NCBI RefSeq assembly: GCF_017916295.1
Contig: NZ_JAFMSS010000004.1
Span: 62,001-126,000 of the forward strand
DNA from: Rubellimicrobium arenae
Lineage (GTDB): Bacteria; Pseudomonadota; Alphaproteobacteria; Rhodobacterales; Rhodobacteraceae
DNA length: 64,000 bases
Reading direction: 5' to 3'
In this document: piece by piece, positions 35,142 to 43,026 of the stretch
How positions within the stretch are numbered: the first letter of the stretch is position 1
Layout of the letters: every line of letters begins with the position of its first letter
Notes under the pieces: generated by a model
The model's input: the letters and a program-made list of their open reading frames with translations, nothing else
Told to the model about the DNA's origin: nothing
Databases searched by the model: none
Position numbers and translations under genes: made by a program

Positions 35142-36017
35142 TTATTGATGCCCCCAGGCCGTGGCGAAGGCGGGCCAGGCCAGCGGATCGGCCACGGTCT
35201 TGTCGCGGCAGAAGGCATTGCAGAACCCGAAGATGCGGCCACCCGCCTCCAGGAGGTGCGTGACAGGCCGACCCGAGTAAAGGCAGGCCGCGTTCTCGGG
35301 CGTGCCCTCGTCCACGGCATGGGCGGGCAAGGGGGCCGGGCCGGGCCAGGGCCGCAGGGGCCAGCCGCGCCGGTAGACCTCCTGGTCCGGGCCGTCCACG
35401 GCCGCCATGGCCTTCCACCGCCGGAAGGATGGATGGGCCAGTTGGGCGGCGACATAGGAGCGTGCCGCATCGGACACCGGGAGGTTGTAGGTCGCAATGC
35501 GCGCGGCCACTGGCGCAAAGAAGGCGTCGGCGGCGGAATAGTCGCCCAGGAGCCAGGGCCCGTCGCCGACCGCCGCGTCGCGGGCCCAGGCCCAGATCGT
35601 CTCGAGGCGGTCCAGATCGGCGCGGAGCGCGTCGTCCACGGGCGTGTCGGCATAGCTGGCCCGCAGGTTCATGGGGCACTGTCCCCGCAGGGACTGGAAG
35701 CCGGCATGCATCTCGGCGCTGATCGACCGGGCCACGGATCGGGCGCGGGCCTCGGCGGGCCAGAGCCCGGCGTCCGGGTGGCGCGTCGCCAGCTCCTCCG
35801 CGATCGCGAGGCTTTCGAGGACCACGGTCCCATCCGCCAGCCTGGCAGCCGGGACCGTGCGGGCCGGGGCGAAGTCGCGCAGGATCCGGGGCAGATCGTC
35901 GCTGTAAAGCCGGGCCAGATGCGTGCGGACCGAAAGGCCGAAGGCGTCGAACAGCAGCCAGCCCCGCAGGCTCCAGCTCGAATAGGCGCGGTCGCCGATG
36001 GCGAGGTCATGGATCAT
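35142..36017 (-). CDS. glutathione S-transferase family protein with extra C-terminal cysteine module
   Basis: A 291-residue protein. Residues 1-80 form a thioredoxin-like GST_N domain (AYSSWSLRGWLLFDAFG, TVVLESLAIAEELA) and residues 85-215 the helical C-domain (NLRASYADTPVDDALRADL). The last 57 residues are additional: CLYSGRPV at 245, then FGFCNAFCRDKT with Cys266 and Cys270. This resembles a small metal-binding (TRASH-like) module. The start has AAGGGGAA upstream. It lies after the cobalamin-like pair on the same strand with a 76-bp gap. Confidence 0.85.
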   Translation of the reverse strand: MIHDLAIGDRAYSSWSLRGWLLFDAFGLSVRTHLARLYSDDLPRILRDFAPARTVPAARLADGTVVLESLAIAEELATRHPDAGLWPAEARARSVARSISAEMHAGFQSLRGQCPMNLRASYADTPVDDALRADLDRLETIWAWARDAAVGDGPWLLGDYSAADAFFAPVAARIATYNLPVSDAARSYVAAQLAHPSFRRWKAMAAVDGPDQEVYRRGWPLRPWPGPAPLPAHAVDEGTPENAACLYSGRPVTHLLEAGGRIFGFCNAFCRDKTVADPLAWPAFATAWGHQ

Positions 36018-36093
36018 GGACGTTCCCCTTTGGTCGCCCGGAAGCTAGTCAGCCCGGATCGTTCAGGATAACGATGTTTGTTGCGGCCCGGGA

Positions 36094-36663
36094 TCACGGA
36101 CGGTGATCGACCGCCTCCACGGTCCAGGCGCCGTTCTCCCGCGATAGGACCGTCAGCGACAGGGGCTCGATCCGCTGACCGAGCACCTCCAGCGCCGTGA
36201 TCCCCCGTGCCCTCTGGAGCGCGGCAAGGATCGGGCCGAAGTGGCAGACCACGATCAGTTCGGGGTGCTCTGCCGCAAGCCGGTCGAGGGCGCCTTCGAC
36301 CCGGGTCCGCAGCCCGTTCCAGCTTTCCCCGCCGGGCGGTGCGGGATCCCCGGGTTCCGCCCAGAGCGCACGGGACAGGACAGGGGCCTCCACCTCCACC
36401 TCGGCATGGGTCCGCATCTCCCAGTCCCCGAAATGCATCTCCCGCAGGGCGGGCTCGTGCGGCAACCGGGGACGATCCTCGGCCAGCGCGTCGGCCGTGG
36501 TGACGGCACGCCGGAGGTCCGAGGACACGACCGGAACCCAGGGCAGCGCCAGCGACAGGCGGTTGAGCGCGGCGATGTCCGACAGGTCGGCGGGAAGGTC
36601 GGTCCAGCCGCACATCCCCTTGGCCCCGGTCGGCCCATGCCGCACGAGCCAGAGCCGCGTCAT
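36094..36663 (-). CDS. histidine phosphatase family protein (CobC-like)
   Basis: A 189-residue phosphoglycerate-mutase-like phosphatase. The catalytic motif is LVRHGPTG at 6-13, with a second histidine in VVCHFGPIL and the acid in LREMHFGDWE. The start overlaps the cobU stop as ATGA, which suggests the alpha-ribazole-phosphate phosphatase role (CobC) in cobalamin salvage. This is inference, because the family has many substrates. Confidence 0.8.
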   Translation of the reverse strand: MTRLWLVRHGPTGAKGMCGWTDLPADLSDIAALNRLSLALPWVPVVSSDLRRAVTTADALAEDRPRLPHEPALREMHFGDWEMRTHAEVEVEAPVLSRALWAEPGDPAPPGGESWNGLRTRVEGALDRLAAEHPELIVVCHFGPILAALQRARGITALEVLGQRIEPLSLTVLSRENGAWTVEAVDHRP

Positions 36664-37184
36664 GGCAGGGTTCCCTTGAGCACGAGCGGCAGCCCCGCCG
36701 CCACGAACACCACGAGATCCGCCTGCGCCGCGAGACGCTGGTTCAGCGCGCCCTGGGCGTTCCGGAAGCGCCGGCCCAGCGGCGTGTCGGGGACGAGCCC
36801 CAGCCCCACCTCGTTGGACACCACGACGACCGGAGCGGGGCAGCTGGCCAGCGCCTCGGCCAGTTCCGCCTCGGCGGCCCCGAGGTCCGCGTCGGCCAGC
36901 ATCTGGTTGGTCAGCCACAAAGTTGCACAATCCAGCAGCACCGCCTCGGTCGGCGATATTTCGCCCAAGGCCCCGGCCGTGGCCCGCGGCTCTTCGACCG
37001 TGCGCCACGACGGCCCGCGCATGTCGCGGTGCCGCGCGATTTTCTCCTGCATTTCCAAGTCCCAAGCTTCGGCTGTGGCCAGATAGACCTTGGGGCGGCC
37101 GCTTGCGACCACCAGCCGTTCGGCGAAGGCAGACTTCCCCGAGCTGGCGCCTCCTAGAACCAGGGACAGTTTTTGCAAGGGCAA
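36660..37184 (-). CDS. cobU: bifunctional adenosylcobinamide kinase / adenosylcobinamide-phosphate guanylyltransferase
   Basis: CobU phosphorylates adenosylcobinamide and attaches GMP in the lower-loop assembly of vitamin B12. The 174-residue protein has the P-loop GGASSGKSAFAE, the guanylylation-site region EKIARHRDMRGPSW, VLLDCATLWLTNQM and VVVSNEVGLGLVPD. The open frame starts at 37289, but this would overlap the divergent rpoH start. A TTG at 37184 has AGGAAG 8 nt upstream and gives the family N-terminus, so it was chosen. No other corrin genes and no cobalamin riboswitch were seen. Confidence 0.9.
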   Translation of the reverse strand: MPLQKLSLVLGGASSGKSAFAERLVVASGRPKVYLATAEAWDLEMQEKIARHRDMRGPSWRTVEEPRATAGALGEISPTEAVLLDCATLWLTNQMLADADLGAAEAELAEALASCPAPVVVVSNEVGLGLVPDTPLGRRFRNAQGALNQRLAAQADLVVFVAAGLPLVLKGTLP

Positions 37185-37282
37185 GGCGGGAACTTCCTCG
37201 TTCCGGGTTCGTTTTGGCTCCGTATCGGCAATGGGCGACGGGGAGAAGCCCCGAGGGCCAGGAATAGGGGACCCGAGGCACA

Positions 37283-38161
37283 ATGGCATTGGACGGCTAC
37301 GCGGATCAGCACCTTTCCCGCACGGCGATGAAGGCTGAACTTCTGGATGCGGAAACGGAGCTGAAGCTCGCCTATGCGTGGCGGGATCATCGGGACGAGC
37401 GGGCGCTGCACCGGTTGATCACGGCGTACATGCGGCTGGCGATCTCCATGGCGGGCAAGTTCCGCCGCTATGGTGCGCCGATGAACGACCTCATCCAGGA
37501 GGCATCGCTCGGCCTGATGAAGGCCGCCGACAAGTTCGACCCCGACCGGGGCGTGCGCTTCTCGACCTATGCGGTCTGGTGGATCAAGGCGTCGATCCAG
37601 GACTACGTGATGCGCAACTGGTCGATGGTGCGCACGGGCTCGACCTCGTCGCAGAAGTCGCTCTTCTTCAACATGCGCCGGGTCCAGGCCCGGATCGAGC
37701 GAGAGGCCCAGGCCCAGGGGATCATCCTGGCCCCGCATCAGGTCCGCGCCATGATCGCCAAGGAGGTGGGCGTGCCGCTCTCCGACGTGGAGATGATGGA
37801 AGGCCGCCTGTCCGGCTCGGACTATTCGCTCAACGCGACGCAGTCCGCCGAGGAGGAAGGGCGCGAGTGGATCGAGGCGCTCGAGGACGACGGCGTGCAG
37901 GCGGCCGAGCGGGTGGAGATCACCCACGACACCGACACGCTCCGCCAGTGGCTGCTGACCGCGCTCTCGGCGCTCAACGACCGGGAGCGGTTCATCGTGC
38001 GGGAGCGCAAGCTGCGCGACGAGCCCCGCACGCTCGAATCGCTGGGGGACGAACTCGGCCTGTCCAAGGAGCGGGTGCGGCAGCTCGAGGCGGCGGCCTT
38101 CGGCAAGATGCGCCGGAGCCTCGAGACGCAGTCGCGCGAGGTGATGCACTTCTTCAACTGA
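37283..38161 (+). CDS. rpoH2: RNA polymerase heat-shock sigma factor, RpoHII type
   Basis: A 292-residue sigma-32 family factor. Region 2 has RLAISMAGKFRRYGAPMNDLIQE and FSTYAVWWIKASIQDYVMRN. The RpoH box region reads TSSQKSLFFNMRRV, where classical RpoH has QRKLFFNLR; this is the pattern of the second RpoH of Rhodobacteraceae. Region 4 has TLESLGDELGLSKERVRQLEAAAFGKMR. RpoHII responds to singlet oxygen and oxidative stress in Rhodobacter; that role is transferred by family. I found no clear RpoE-type promoter in the 98 bp to cobU. A terminator follows. Confidence 0.93.
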   Translation: MALDGYADQHLSRTAMKAELLDAETELKLAYAWRDHRDERALHRLITAYMRLAISMAGKFRRYGAPMNDLIQEASLGLMKAADKFDPDRGVRFSTYAVWWIKASIQDYVMRNWSMVRTGSTSSQKSLFFNMRRVQARIEREAQAQGIILAPHQVRAMIAKEVGVPLSDVEMMEGRLSGSDYSLNATQSAEEEGREWIEALEDDGVQAAERVEITHDTDTLRQWLLTALSALNDRERFIVRERKLRDEPRTLESLGDELGLSKERVRQLEAAAFGKMRRSLETQSREVMHFFN

Positions 38162-38208
38162 TCGGGCGACGGCGGCCGCGCGCCGTCCGGTCCGCCGCCG
38201 ACAGGATC

Positions 38209-38239
38209 GAGGGGCCGCGCCATCATGGTGCGGCCCCTC
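38209..38239 (+). terminator. terminator-like hairpin after rpoH
   Basis: A perfect 10-bp stem (GAGGGGCCGC / GCGGCCCCTC), with a loop that can pair further. It starts 48 bp after the rpoH stop. The T tract is poor (CGTT). It precedes the coaBC -35 box by 2 bp. Confidence 0.6.
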
Positions 38240-38241
38240 CG

Positions 38242-38270
38242 TTGACACCACCCGACAACCCGCCAAATGT
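38242..38270 (+). promoter_or_regulatory. possible coaBC promoter giving a leaderless mRNA
   Basis: TTGACA is followed after 17 bp by AAATGT. The predicted transcription start falls at or next to the coaBC ATG at 38277. No ribosome binding site is visible before that ATG, consistent with a leaderless message. The -10 box is a weak match, so confidence is limited. Confidence 0.35.
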
Positions 38271-38276
38271 CCGCGC

Positions 38277-39476
38277 ATGCTTGCGGGTCGTCACATCCTT
38301 CTCGTCATCGGCGGCGGCATCGCCGCCTACAAGGCCCTGGACCTCATCCGGCGGCTCAAGGAACGGGGCGTCAAGGTCACGCCGGTCCTGACCACCTCGG
38401 GGGCGGAGTTCGTGACGCCGCTGTCCGTCTCGGCGCTGGCGGGGGAGGAGGTGCACCGCACGCTCTTCGACCTGACCTCCGAGGCCAAGATGGGCCATAT
38501 CGAGCTGTCCCGCGCCGCCGACCTGATCGTGGTCGCGCCGGCAACCGCCGATCTCATGGCCCGCGCAGCGAACGGCTTTGCGCCGGACCTCGCCTCGACG
38601 CTCCTGCTCGCGACCGACAAGCGGGTCCTGATGGCGCCGGCGATGAACGTCCGCATGTGGGAGCATCCGGCCACCCGGCGCAACCTGGAGCAGCTCAGGC
38701 GCGACGGCATCCTTTTCGTCGGGCCCAACCAGGGGCCGATGGCCTGCGGGGAATTCGGCTACGGCCGGATGGCCGAGCCGCTGGAGATCGTGGCCGCCGT
38801 GGAGGCCGCTCTCGCCCCAGCGTCACGGCCCCTGGCCGGGCGACATGCCATTGTCACCTCGGGGCCGACCCACGAGCCCATCGATCCGGTGCGCTACATC
38901 GCCAACCGATCCTCCGGCGCCCAGGGCGCGGCGATCGGCGCGGCGCTGGCTGCCCTGGGCGCGCGCGTGACGTTCGTCACCGGTCCCGCCTCGGTCCCGC
39001 CCCCTGACGGTGTGGACGTCGTCCGGGTCGAGACCGCCGCCCAGATGCTGGCGGCGGTGGAAGAGGCCTTGCCCGCCGACGTCGCGGTCATGGCGGCGGC
39101 CGTGGCGGACTGGCGGGTGGTGGCGGCTTCGGACCAGAAGCTCAAGAAGGGCGAAGGCGGCCCTCCCACCCTGACGCTGGCGCAGAACCCGGACATCCTG
39201 GCGACCATCGCAACCCTGTCAAAAGGGCGGCCACGGCTCGTCGTGGGCTTCGCGGCCGAAACCGAGCATGTCCTGGAGCACGCGCGGGCGAAACGGCTCC
39301 GGAAAGGTTGCGACTGGATCGTCGCGAACGACGTCTCGCCCGAGACCGGCATCATGGGCGGGGCCGAGAATGCCGTGACGCTCATCACCGCGCAGGCAGA
39401 AGAGTTCTGGGAGCGTATGGGCAAGGACGCCGTGGCCCAAAGGCTGGCCGGACGCATCGCGGAGGCGCTGGCATGA
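38277..39476 (+). CDS. coaBC: bifunctional phosphopantothenoylcysteine decarboxylase / phosphopantothenate-cysteine ligase
   Basis: CoaBC makes 4'-phosphopantetheine for coenzyme A. The 399-residue protein has the FMN-dependent CoaC half (GGGIAAYKALDLIRRLKERG, then MGHIELSRAADLIVVAPAT with the catalytic His). APAMNVRMWEHPAT and the ACGEFGYGRMAEP cysteine follow. The CoaB half starts near residue 188 (SGPTHEPIDPVRYIANRSSG), and VGFAAETE and DWIVAND are in the ligase. The stop overlaps the dut start as ATGA. Confidence 0.96.
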   Translation: MLAGRHILLVIGGGIAAYKALDLIRRLKERGVKVTPVLTTSGAEFVTPLSVSALAGEEVHRTLFDLTSEAKMGHIELSRAADLIVVAPATADLMARAANGFAPDLASTLLLATDKRVLMAPAMNVRMWEHPATRRNLEQLRRDGILFVGPNQGPMACGEFGYGRMAEPLEIVAAVEAALAPASRPLAGRHAIVTSGPTHEPIDPVRYIANRSSGAQGAAIGAALAALGARVTFVTGPASVPPPDGVDVVRVETAAQMLAAVEEALPADVAVMAAAVADWRVVAASDQKLKKGEGGPPTLTLAQNPDILATIATLSKGRPRLVVGFAAETEHVLEHARAKRLRKGCDWIVANDVSPETGIMGGAENAVTLITAQAEEFWERMGKDAVAQRLAGRIAEALA

Positions 39477-39943
39477 GCCTCCCGCGCGTCCGCCTTGCCT
39501 GGGCCGAGGGCGCGGATCGCTCGCTCCCCTTGCCCGCCTACCAGACGGCCGGAGCGGCCGGGGCCGACCTGCGGGCAAACCTCCCCCCCGAGATGCGGGA
39601 GCAGGGTATCAGCCTGCCGCCGGGCGGACGCGCGGCCGTGCCCACGGGGCTGCGCCTCGCCATCCCGGACGGCTACGAGGGGCAGGTGCGCGCGCGATCG
39701 AGCCTCGCCCGGCGTGGCCTCCTCCTCCCGAATGCGCCCGGCACCATCGACGCGGATTACCGGGGCGAGGTGCTGGTCCTGCTCCTGAACGCGGGCGACG
39801 AGGCGATCACCCTCTCTCATGGGGAGCGGATCGCGCAGATCGTGATCGCGCCGGTCGTCCAGGCCGCCTTCGACCTGGCGGACGACCTCGACCCGACGCC
39901 CCGGGGCGCAGGCGGCTTCGGCTCGACGGGGCGCGGCGCATGA
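39473..39943 (+). CDS. dut: deoxyuridine 5'-triphosphate nucleotidohydrolase
   Basis: dUTPase hydrolyses dUTP to dUMP, keeping uracil out of DNA. The 156-residue trimeric-type enzyme shows all five motifs: AGADLRANL (I), ARSSLARRG (II), NAPGTIDADYRGEV (III), GERIAQIVI (IV) and RGAGGFGSTGR (V). It overlaps coaBC and the ThiF-like gene by ATGA on each side, giving a tightly coupled three-gene unit. Confidence 0.96.
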   Translation: MSLPRVRLAWAEGADRSLPLPAYQTAGAAGADLRANLPPEMREQGISLPPGGRAAVPTGLRLAIPDGYEGQVRARSSLARRGLLLPNAPGTIDADYRGEVLVLLLNAGDEAITLSHGERIAQIVIAPVVQAAFDLADDLDPTPRGAGGFGSTGRGA

Positions 39944-41019
39944 TCCTCGTCGGGGCCATGGCTGCCGCGATCTGGATCGCCGGCGTGGTCATGGGGGTGC
40001 CACGGCAGGCGCGGCTCATGATGGTGGGGCTCCTGCTCACGGGCGTGCTGGCGCTCCATGTCGTGCTTCCCGATGGCCATCCCCTGCGGGAGGCCACCGG
40101 GCGCGAACCGGGGTTCTGGCTCCTGCTCGTGGCGGCGGTCGCGGTGGCCTGGGGCTATTCGCAGGTGCTAGGGCGCGTCCGGGCCGAGGCAAAGCGCCGG
40201 CAGGCTCCGGCCGCCGTTCCAGCCGCGTCGCCGGGTCAGGCCCGAGGGCCGTTCTCCGAGGCCGAGTTGGGGCGCTATGCCCGGCATATCACGCTCCGCG
40301 AGATCGGGGGCATGGGGCAACGGGCGCTTGGCGACGCTAGGGTCCTCGTGGTCGGGGCCGGGGGACTGGGAAGCCCGGCCCTCCTTTACCTTGGCGCAGC
40401 CGGGGTGGGGACCCTTGGCATCATCGACGGCGATGCGGTCGAGGCGTCGAACCTCCAGCGGCAGGTGATCCATGGCGAGGCGGACCTGGGCCGCCCCAAG
40501 GCGCAGTCGGCGGCGGATGCGGTCGCATCGCTGAACCCCCATGTGTCGGTCCGCACCTACTCCCGCCGGCTGACCCCCGAGATCGCGGGCGAGCTGTTGG
40601 GTGGCTACGACCTGATCCTTGATGGATCCGACACCTTCGAGACCCGCAGCCTGGTCAACCGGGAGGCGGTGCGCGCCGGCAAGCCTCTCATCGCCGCCGC
40701 CCTGACGCAGTGGGAAGGGCAGATCAGCCTTTACGATCCGGCGCGTGGCGGCCCCTGCTATGCCTGCCTGTTCCCCGAGGCCCCGGCGCCCGGGCTCGCG
40801 CCCTCCTGCGCGGAGGCGGGCGTGGCCGGTCCCCTTCCGGGCATCATGGGCGCCATGATGGCGCTCGAGGCCGTCAAGCACCTGGCCGGGGCGGGGGAGA
40901 CGCTGCGCGGGCGCATGTTCCTGTTCGATGGGCTCCATGCCGAGGCGCGGGTCGTGACGCTCGAGGCGCGGCCCGGCTGTCCCGTCTGCGGCGGGCGTGG
41001 CGGGCCGCGGCGCACTTGA
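39940..41019 (+). CDS. membrane-anchored ThiF/MoeB-like E1 adenylyltransferase
   Basis: A 359-residue protein. Residues 1-80 contain two or three hydrophobic helices (IWIAGVVMGV, MMVGLLLTGVLAL, FWLLLVAAVAVAWGY), then a basic linker. From about 105 it is a HesA/MoeB/ThiF E1-like domain: GAGGLGS at 139-145, NLQRQ at 171-175, and LILDGSD. Zinc-type CxxC pairs are at 273/276 and 347/350, and a cysteine at 290 (APSCAEAG) is at the family's conserved position. Such enzymes adenylate the C-terminus of ThiS/MoaD-like proteins. No such small partner is nearby. It follows dut by an ATGA overlap. Confidence 0.88.
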   Translation: MILVGAMAAAIWIAGVVMGVPRQARLMMVGLLLTGVLALHVVLPDGHPLREATGREPGFWLLLVAAVAVAWGYSQVLGRVRAEAKRRQAPAAVPAASPGQARGPFSEAELGRYARHITLREIGGMGQRALGDARVLVVGAGGLGSPALLYLGAAGVGTLGIIDGDAVEASNLQRQVIHGEADLGRPKAQSAADAVASLNPHVSVRTYSRRLTPEIAGELLGGYDLILDGSDTFETRSLVNREAVRAGKPLIAAALTQWEGQISLYDPARGGPCYACLFPEAPAPGLAPSCAEAGVAGPLPGIMGAMMALEAVKHLAGAGETLRGRMFLFDGLHAEARVVTLEARPGCPVCGGRGGPRRT

Positions 41020-41050
41020 AGGGGGATGGCGGGCCGCTATCTGGGCCGCC

Positions 41051-41317
41051 ATGGCTGATACATCCTCCCCCCGCTCCTCCCTCGGCGACAGCCTGACGCA
41101 GTCGGGCGCCGAGGCGCGCCACCGCGAGCTTGCCACCGAGCACATGCTGTTCCAGACCCTGGTGTACATCGAACGGCAGTTCCCCGGGCTGTTCGACCAC
41201 CTGGAGCAGAGCATCGACCGGCTGGGCGACCACGCCAGCGACGAGACCAAGGACGACGACGCCGTCAAGGAGATCGCGCGGCTGTTCGTCCAAAGCCTGA
41301 GGCGCACCGCGGGCTGA
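41051..41317 (+). CDS. small hypothetical protein
   Basis: An 88-residue cytoplasmic protein with no recognised family. It is highly charged and helical (ARHRELATEHMLFQTLVYIERQ, then FDHLEQSIDRLGDHASDETKDDD and an amphipathic C-terminus). It starts 31 bp after the ThiF-like stop, so cotranscription is likely. A GCGGGGC hairpin follows 26 bp after the stop. Coding codon use is like that of its neighbours. Confidence 0.72.
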   Translation: MADTSSPRSSLGDSLTQSGAEARHRELATEHMLFQTLVYIERQFPGLFDHLEQSIDRLGDHASDETKDDDAVKEIARLFVQSLRRTAG

Positions 41318-41343
41318 CCGGCCCGCCTTGTCACCGCGCTCCC

Positions 41344-41363
41344 GCGGGGCCAAAGTGCCCCGC
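41344..41363 (+). terminator. terminator-like hairpin after the coaBC-dut unit
   Basis: A 7-bp stem (GCGGGGC / GCCCCGC) with loop CAAAGT lies between the small gene and the amino-acid receptor gene. There is no T tract, so termination may be partial. Confidence 0.4.
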
Positions 41364-41388
41364 AACCGACCGAACAGGGAGCCTTCCG

Positions 41389-42174
41389 ATGACCGCCCGC
41401 CTTCTTGCCTCCGCCGCGCTCGCGCTTGTGGCGACCTCGGCCCTGGCCCAGGACCTGCCCGACATGGGCGGGCGCGAGATCACGGTGGTCACCGAGAACG
41501 CCTATCCGCCGCTCCAGTTCGTGGACGCGGACGGCAACGCGGTGGGCTGGGAATACGACGCCGTGGCCGAGATCGCGCAGCGGCTGAACCTGTCCGTCGC
41601 CTACGAGAACACCTCCTGGGACGCCATGATCCCCGCCGTGTCCGAAGGCCAGTACGACATGGGCATGACCGGCATCACCATCCGCGACGACCGCAGGGAG
41701 GTCGTGGACTTCTCCGAGCCCTACCTGCGGTCCGAGATGATGATGATGGTCCGCGGCGACGAGGACCGCTTTGCCGACGCCGCGGGCTTTGCCGCGAACC
41801 CGGACCTGCTCATGGCCGCGCAGCCGGGCACCACGCCCTTCTATGTCGGCGTCTACGAGGTGCTCGACGGCGACGAGGCGAACCCCCGCATCATCAAGTT
41901 CGAAACCTTCGGGGCCGGGCTCGAGGCGCTCAGGAGCGGGGACGTGGACATGGTCCTGTCGGATTCGACCGGGGCGAACGGCTATGTCGCGGCGTCGGAC
42001 GGGGCTCTCAAGATCGTGGGCGAGCCCCTGGGGGCCGAGGACTTCGGCTTCATCTTCCCCAAGGGCTCGGACCTCGTGGCGCCGATCAACGCCGCTATCG
42101 CGGCGATGAAGGCCGACGGGACCATGGACGCGCTGAACCAGAAGTGGTTCGTCGACTACGCCATGGGCCAGTAA
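41389..42174 (+). CDS. amino-acid ABC transporter substrate-binding protein
   Basis: A 261-residue periplasmic receptor (family 3, SBP_bac_3). The signal peptide is MTARLLASAALALVATSALAQ. The mature N-terminus, ITVVTENAYPPLQFVDADG near 30-48, is the classic ligand-binding strand. VGWEYDAVAEIAQRL and the DMGMTGITIRDDRREVVDFS hinge follow; that Arg normally binds the ligand's carboxylate. The ligand is probably an amino acid or opine, not determined. It is 9 bp before the permease gene. Confidence 0.93.
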   Translation: MTARLLASAALALVATSALAQDLPDMGGREITVVTENAYPPLQFVDADGNAVGWEYDAVAEIAQRLNLSVAYENTSWDAMIPAVSEGQYDMGMTGITIRDDRREVVDFSEPYLRSEMMMMVRGDEDRFADAAGFAANPDLLMAAQPGTTPFYVGVYEVLDGDEANPRIIKFETFGAGLEALRSGDVDMVLSDSTGANGYVAASDGALKIVGEPLGAEDFGFIFPKGSDLVAPINAAIAAMKADGTMDALNQKWFVDYAMGQ

Positions 42175-42183
42175 GCCCGGCCC

Positions 42184-42969
42184 TTGACCCATCCGCCCGA
42201 GAAGGACTTTCCCTGGTGGCTCGTCGTGGTCGTCGCGGCGGGCCTGCTGCTGTTCTGGCAGGTGCTGTCCAGCCCGGTCTACCTCGAGGTGCTCCGCAAG
42301 CTGTCGGCGGGGATCGGCATCACGATCCTGGTCGCGGTGGTGGCCTATGGCTCGGCCTGCCTGCTGGGGCTGGGGCTCGCTCTCATGGGGCTGTCGCGGA
42401 GCGCGGTGCTGCGGCAGGTCGCGCGGACCTATGTCGAGGTCATGCGCGGCGTGCCGATCATCGTGCTGCTGCTGTACGTGGCCTTCGTCCTGGCGCCGGC
42501 CCTGGTCGAGGGATGGAACGCCGTGACGGGGCTCCTGGGGCTCGATCCGGTGCGGCCGCGTGACTTTTCCCTGCTGTGGCGGGCGGTGATCGCGCTGACG
42601 CTCGCCTATTCGGCGTTCCTGGCGGAGATCTTCCGGGCGGGCCTCCTGTCCGTCGAGCGCGGGCAGGTCGAGGCGGCGATGGCGCTGGGCATGTCGGGCT
42701 GGCAGCGGTTCCGGCTCGTGACCTTTCCGCAGGCCTTCCGGGTGATCTTTCCGGCGCTGGGCAACGACTTCGTGGCCATGGTCAAGGATTCCTCGCTGGT
42801 GTCCGTCCTGGGGGTCACGGACGTCACGCAGCTGGGCAAGGTCACGGCGGCCGGGAACTTCCGCTACTTCGAGACCTACAACGTCGTGGCGCTGATCTAC
42901 CTGACCATGACCATCGGGCTGTCGCTCGTGCTTCGTCGCCTGGAAGTGAGCCTGCGCCAGCGGGCCTGA
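42184..42969 (+). CDS. amino-acid ABC transporter permease
   Basis: A 261-residue inner-membrane permease (HisM/GlnP type). It has about five helices and the EAA loop EAAMALGMSGWQRFRLVTFPQAFRVIFPALGN (residues 164-195, contiguous) that contacts the ATPase. The best start is a TTG at 42184 without a clear ribosome binding site, so translation may depend on coupling to the receptor gene 9 bp upstream. There is no ATP-binding gene next to it; one must come from elsewhere. Confidence 0.9.
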   Translation: MTHPPEKDFPWWLVVVVAAGLLLFWQVLSSPVYLEVLRKLSAGIGITILVAVVAYGSACLLGLGLALMGLSRSAVLRQVARTYVEVMRGVPIIVLLLYVAFVLAPALVEGWNAVTGLLGLDPVRPRDFSLLWRAVIALTLAYSAFLAEIFRAGLLSVERGQVEAAMALGMSGWQRFRLVTFPQAFRVIFPALGNDFVAMVKDSSLVSVLGVTDVTQLGKVTAAGNFRYFETYNVVALIYLTMTIGLSLVLRRLEVSLRQRA

Positions 42970-43026
42970 GGCTGGCGGTCGGCCCCCCGGCGGTCTAGCC
43001 TGATCCCGAACCATCGGGAGAGCGCC

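Noticed and set aside
36035..36080. ATCGTT / AACGAT inverted repeat between the CobC-like and GST genes
   Set aside because: Six-base arms and no T tract; too weak to call a terminator or operator.
36660..37184. Cobalamin riboswitch near cobU
   Set aside because: The region upstream of cobU is only about 100 bp to the divergent rpoH start and has no B12-box-like or large folded element.
37185..37282. RpoE-type promoter for rpoHII
   Set aside because: GGAACTT occurs at 37189, but the nearest plausible -10 is about 25 bp away, too far for an ECF promoter. No TGATC box was found.
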